The position numbers and the translations under genes were made by a program. DNA of 7,217 bases from Acidobacteriota bacterium (GTDB lineage Bacteria; Acidobacteriota; Blastocatellia; RBC074). The notes under the pieces were generated by a model. That model was given only the letters and a program-made list of their open reading frames with translations. It searched no databases and was not told the origin of the DNA. The stretch spans positions 1 through 7,217 of the forward strand of contig JABFSD010000817.1 in the NCBI GenBank assembly GCA_013140935.1, given 5' to 3'. Each line of letters opens with the position of its first letter. The first letter of the stretch is position 1. Below, piece after piece: positions 5,701 through 7,217 of this stretch.

Positions 5701-7217
5701 ATGAAAACTCTTCGCACGCCGCTGGCTTTGTTTTTATGTTGCCTGGTGCTGCCCGTGCTGGCGCAGCTTTCGTCCGGCACAATTCTCGGTACGGTGACTG
5801 ACGCGAGCGGGGCGGTCATCACCGGCGCGACAGTCAAGATCGTCAATCCCGCCACCAATCTCACGCGCGAAGTCGTCACCAACGAAGGCGGCAACTTTCG
5901 CGTAGACCAATTGCCGGTCGGCGTCTATCAAGTCGAATTTGAAAAGACGGGTTTCAAGAAAGAGGTGCGCGCCAACGTCAAAGTCGACATTGACCAACGC
6001 GCCCGCGTTGACGCTGCGCTCGCCGCAGGCGCCGTCACCGAAGTCATCAACATCAACGCCGAGACCTCGTTGATTCAGCGCGACGATTCCGCGCTGGGGC
6101 AAGTTGTCGAAGAGCGTAAAATCGTGACGTTGCCGTTGAATGGTCGCAACTTTTCGCAACTCGCTTACATTGTGCCCGGTGCGTTTGCGCCGCGTCCGGG
6201 TTCGTCGTTGGGCAGTCGGGGCGGCTTCGCGGTCGCGGGGATGCACGAGAGCTACAATCAATTTTTGCTCGACGGCATCAACAACAACGGCGCGGGTACG
6301 ATGGAAATCAACGCGCGCATCAACATTGACGCGGTCGGCGAATTCAAAGTGCAGACCGGCGTCTTTCAGGCGCAATACGGTCGTTATGCCGGTTCGCAAG
6401 TGGATGTCGTCACTAAATCAGGCACGAACCGTTTGCACGGCACCGGCTTTGCGTTCACGCGCAACGACAATCTCGACACGCGCAATCCGTTCGACACGAC
6501 GATTGCGAAAGGCGCGCCGCTGCCTGAGTTCAAGCGGCATCAATATGGCGGCACGCTGGGCGGACGCATCATCAAAGACAAACTGTTTTTCTTTGCGGGC
6601 TTTCAGGGGCAAAGGCAAGCGCGTTTCGCTACGTCAACGCCGAGCGTACCGCTGCCGCAATTCTTCGCGGGCGACTTGTCGGCTTACACCGCGCCGATTC
6701 GTGACCCGCAACGCACGGGCGTATGCACCGCCGCCGACCGCACGGCTTGTTTCGCGGGCAATCTGATTCCGGCGGCGCGCATCAGTCCGATTGCCTTGAA
6801 GTTTCAACAGTTCTGGCCGACGCCGATAGCAGCGGGCTTGGCGCGCAATGCGCGCGCGCTGATTCCTACGCCGGATCATTACACGCAGCCGACGGGCAAG
6901 GTGACGTTGCAAGTGAACAGCAAGCACGCCTTCAACGCGACGTATAATTTTTATGACAACAAGTTTCTCGAAATTCTCGGCAACGACTTGCCGCAATTTG
7001 TGAGCGACAGTCTGGTGCGTTCGCAATCGTTCTCGCTGTCAGAAGTCTGGACGCTGTCGCCGACGATGTTGAATGAATTTCGCGCGGGTTTCAGCCGCTT
7101 GAATCGCTCACGTTTGTCGCCCAATCGTGACAAAAATTTCAATCAAGAGTTTGGCATTGCGGGCACGGCAGCGGATACCGAAAAAGCTGCGTGGGGCGTG
7201 CCGCTGGTCAATGTCAC
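5701..7217 (+). CDS. TonB-dependent receptor, Oar-like, with N-terminal carboxypeptidase-regulatory-like domain (3' end beyond window)
   Basis: The first 505 codons of an outer-membrane receptor, still open at the right edge. Proteins of this type are usually around 1000 residues or more, so perhaps half is present. Residues 1-21 are a signal peptide (basic KTLR, hydrophobic core, likely cut after VLA). Residues about 26-105 are a CnaB/carboxypeptidase-regulatory-like beta-sandwich (GTILGTVTDASGAVITGATV, then NEGGNFRVDQLPVGVY). The plug domain follows at about 112-245, with LPLNGRNFSQL at 143-153, LDGINNN at 190-196 and VVTKSGTN at 236-243. Barrel strands begin with HGTGFAFTRND and KLFFFAGFQG. 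VTEVININA at 112-120 sits where a TonB box could lie, but no clear box is seen. C342 and C350 in a loop-like stretch may form a disulfide. The usual role is TonB-powered import of a large or scarce substrate, often glycan or peptide; ligand unknown. It has its own leader and ribosome site, so it is probably transcribed apart from the monooxygenase. Confidence 0.92.
   Translation, partial: MKTLRTPLALFLCCLVLPVLAQLSSGTILGTVTDASGAVITGATVKIVNPATNLTREVVTNEGGNFRVDQLPVGVYQVEFEKTGFKKEVRANVKVDIDQRARVDAALAAGAVTEVININAETSLIQRDDSALGQVVEERKIVTLPLNGRNFSQLAYIVPGAFAPRPGSSLGSRGGFAVAGMHESYNQFLLDGINNNGAGTMEINARINIDAVGEFKVQTGVFQAQYGRYAGSQVDVVTKSGTNRLHGTGFAFTRNDNLDTRNPFDTTIAKGAPLPEFKRHQYGGTLGGRIIKDKLFFFAGFQGQRQARFATSTPSVPLPQFFAGDLSAYTAPIRDPQRTGVCTAADRTACFAGNLIPAARISPIALKFQQFWPTPIAAGLARNARALIPTPDHYTQPTGKVTLQVNSKHAFNATYNFYDNKFLEILGNDLPQFVSDSLVRSQSFSLSEVWTLSPTMLNEFRAGFSRLNRSRLSPNRDKNFNQEFGIAGTAADTEKAAWGVPLVNV

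Noticed and set aside
5734..6399. 221-codon open frame on the minus strand opposite the receptor gene
   Set aside because: The sense strand here encodes clear signal peptide, regulatory-like and plug domains; the antisense product has no recognisable motif.
6140..6766. 208-codon open frame on the + strand in another frame of the receptor gene
   Set aside because: The translation is dominated by R, S, T and A, as expected from a shifted frame of GC-rich DNA, and it overlaps the true receptor frame completely.

Overview
The window reads like chromosomal DNA of a Gram-negative, moderately GC-rich bacterium, most plausibly an acidobacterium (Acidobacteriota). This is inferred from three things. 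There is an Oar-like outer-membrane receptor with an N-terminal carboxypeptidase-regulatory-like domain, a family greatly expanded in that phylum. There is an Ig-like beta-sandwich duplication fused to an enzyme. There is also a large FtsX/MacB-type permease. No marker gene is present, so the phylum call is only moderately confident. All genes lie on the + strand, with the same style of codon use throughout and no transposase, integrase, tRNA, rRNA or CRISPR array.

Layout: (1) 99-1451, a class I SAM-dependent methyltransferase whose C-terminal half is two tandem Ig-like domains; its reading frame is open back to the window edge. (2) 1455-1560, a perfect 50-bp inverted repeat with a 6-nt centre, filling almost all of the gap to the next gene. 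This is the most striking non-coding element here. (3) 1574-4141, a ten-helix ABC transporter permease of the FtsX/MacB (LolC/E-like) kind, with no ATPase gene beside it. (4) 4181-5452, a PhzS-like FAD-dependent aromatic monooxygenase, 39 bp downstream of the permease and possibly co-transcribed with it. (5) 5453-5700, a 248-bp intergenic region rich in short inverted repeats that ends in a good Shine-Dalgarno sequence. (6) 5701 to the right edge, the first 505 codons of a TonB-dependent receptor, truncated by the window.

The genes do not form a pathway I recognise. The methyltransferase and the flavin monooxygenase are both tailoring-type enzymes, and the permease and outer-membrane receptor both act in the envelope. 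A link between them (for example modifying and moving a small lipophilic molecule) is only a guess. I see no clear evidence of a new defence or mobile system. The best leads are the long palindrome, the methyltransferase-Ig fusion, the orphan permease/monooxygenase pair, and the foldable leader of the receptor gene.
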